64,000 bases of DNA from assembly GCA_030123585.1 (NCBI GenBank), contig CP126120.1:2171001-2235000 (forward strand), written 5' to 3'. A model generated the notes under the pieces. That model was given only the letters and a program-made list of their open reading frames with translations, was not told the DNA's origin and made no database searches. The stretch comes from Rhodanobacteraceae bacterium (GTDB lineage: Bacteria; Pseudomonadota; Gammaproteobacteria; Xanthomonadales; Rhodanobacteraceae). The position numbers and the translations under genes were made by a program. Positions 63,314 to 64,000 of the stretch are shown piece by piece; position 1 is the first letter of the stretch; each line of letters begins with the position of its first letter.

Positions 63314-64000
63314 ATGTTCAAGCGTTCACTGCGTCTTTTCGTTCTCGCTTCCTCGTTCGTGTTCTGCACCGCCGCGCTGGCGGCTCCGGCCAAGCACAAG
63401 GCGCGGCACGAAACCACCCGCCACAAGACTTCCGGCGCCGCGCTGATCGTGCGCGGCGACCAGGTCAGCACCGCAGGCCTGGTCGACGCGGTCGCCAACG
63501 CCTTCGCCGACACCGGCGACGGCCACCTCGACGTGCAGCCGTTCAACACCATCGACGGCATCGACCGCGCCCTCGACGGTTCGGTCGACCTCGCCGCGAG
63601 CGCACGCCCGGCGTACCCCAAGCGCGCCCAGGAAGCGGGGCTGACCTTCACCCCGGTGGCGTGGGACGCGCTGGTGCTGATCACCAACGAAGCCAACCCG
63701 GTGCGCAACCTGACGCTTCGGCAGTTGCACGACATCTACTACGGCAAGATCAGGAACTGGTCCGAGGTGGGCGGTCTCGATCAACCAATCGATCTCGACG
63801 GCGTGGCCTCGCCGCTGGACGGCGTGCAGTTCAGTTTCCGCCGGCTGATCTTCGGCAACGGCGACTACCCGGTCGCGGTACCGCGCCTGTTCATCAACAT
63901 CGATTCGCTGCAGCAGGAAGTTTCGCTGGACGGCAAGGCGCTGGCGCTCTCGACGCTGGTGCACGCGCGCCGCCAGAAGGGCATCAAGATCATCCCGATC
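63314..64000 (+). CDS. PstS-like periplasmic phosphate/anion-binding protein (cut by the window end)
   Basis: 229 codons are visible and the frame is open at the right edge. Signal peptide ends A-L-A-A near residue 24, followed by a basic His/Lys stretch (K-H-K-A-R-H). The segments I-R-N-W-S-E-V-G-G and L-T-L-R-Q-L-H-D-I-Y-Y-G-K and the S-A-R-P motif match PstS-type substrate-binding proteins; the usual ligand motif near the N-terminus is altered here. It may bind phosphate or serve as a sensor; other pst genes, if any, are outside the window. Confidence 0.8.
   Translation, partial: MFKRSLRLFVLASSFVFCTAALAAPAKHKARHETTRHKTSGAALIVRGDQVSTAGLVDAVANAFADTGDGHLDVQPFNTIDGIDRALDGSVDLAASARPAYPKRAQEAGLTFTPVAWDALVLITNEANPVRNLTLRQLHDIYYGKIRNWSEVGGLDQPIDLDGVASPLDGVQFSFRRLIFGNGDYPVAVPRLFINIDSLQQEVSLDGKALALSTLVHARRQKGIKIIPI

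Overview
The window is GC-rich, tightly packed DNA with strong G/C third-position bias. Gene content (aa3 oxidase cluster, split class II ribonucleotide reductase NrdJa/NrdJb, a lysine/alanine-rich histone H1-like protein, CecR/Ybh exporter, FadL) and protein style suggest a gammaproteobacterium of the Xanthomonadales/Lysobacterales, perhaps Rhodanobacteraceae. That placement is inference from style; no marker gene or rRNA is present. I saw no rRNA, tRNA, CRISPR array, IS element or prophage.

Layout. 1-3228: C-terminal part of a G1 glutamic peptidase and an MgtA-type Mg2+ P-type ATPase. 4010-18481: a respiratory block. SCO1 and PCu(A)C copper chaperones are on the + strand, facing a Caa3-type CtaG. 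The - strand carries a GGDEF-EAL protein, ctaB, ctaA, a small membrane protein and SURF1, then (past a + strand DUF2909 gene) a tandem-retropepsin/TPR protein, coxC, a 59-residue membrane protein, coxA, coxB and a DUF2244 protein. Cox11 is not at its usual place between coxA and coxC. 18628-22412: PutA and a DUF4168 protein. 22551-27689: four MacB/FtsX-type ABC permeases in one operon without an ATPase. 27975-34813: FadL, a 1153-residue membrane-anchored ankyrin protein and a KefB-type K+/H+ antiporter. 34928-40495: an RND tripartite efflux operon (outer membrane factor, adaptor, pump). 40561-44748: a membrane protein/HTH regulator pair behind two identical-type palindromes, followed by a hydrolase and a NatAB-type ABC exporter. 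44866-49891: small metabolic and periplasmic genes, including a PepSY/cytochrome b561 pair and two FNR/DNR-like boxes. 49985-57335: a TetR regulator with its palindrome, then ybhG-ybhF-ybhS-ybhR and a NodT-type outer membrane factor. 57366-61265: a thioredoxin remnant, nrdJb, an H1-like gene and nrdJa. 61711-64000: a Deg/HtrA protease and the start of a PstS-like periplasmic protein.

How it works together. Three themes dominate: copper/heme delivery and assembly of cytochrome c oxidase; export across the envelope (one RND system, one Ybh system, one Nat system, the permease quartet); and deoxynucleotide synthesis by a B12-dependent reductase.

Most unusual observations. (1) A dispersed repeat of about 115-140 bp occurs four times (3395, 9220, 15245, 58979) with conserved ends; it supplies the 3' end of ctaA. 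(2) Several clean palindromic operators can be paired with a likely regulator or pathway. (3) nrdJa and nrdJb are separated by an H1-like gene, a hairpin and a repeat copy, and nrdJb carries an in-frame REP-like palindrome. (4) The permease quartet has no ATPase partner.
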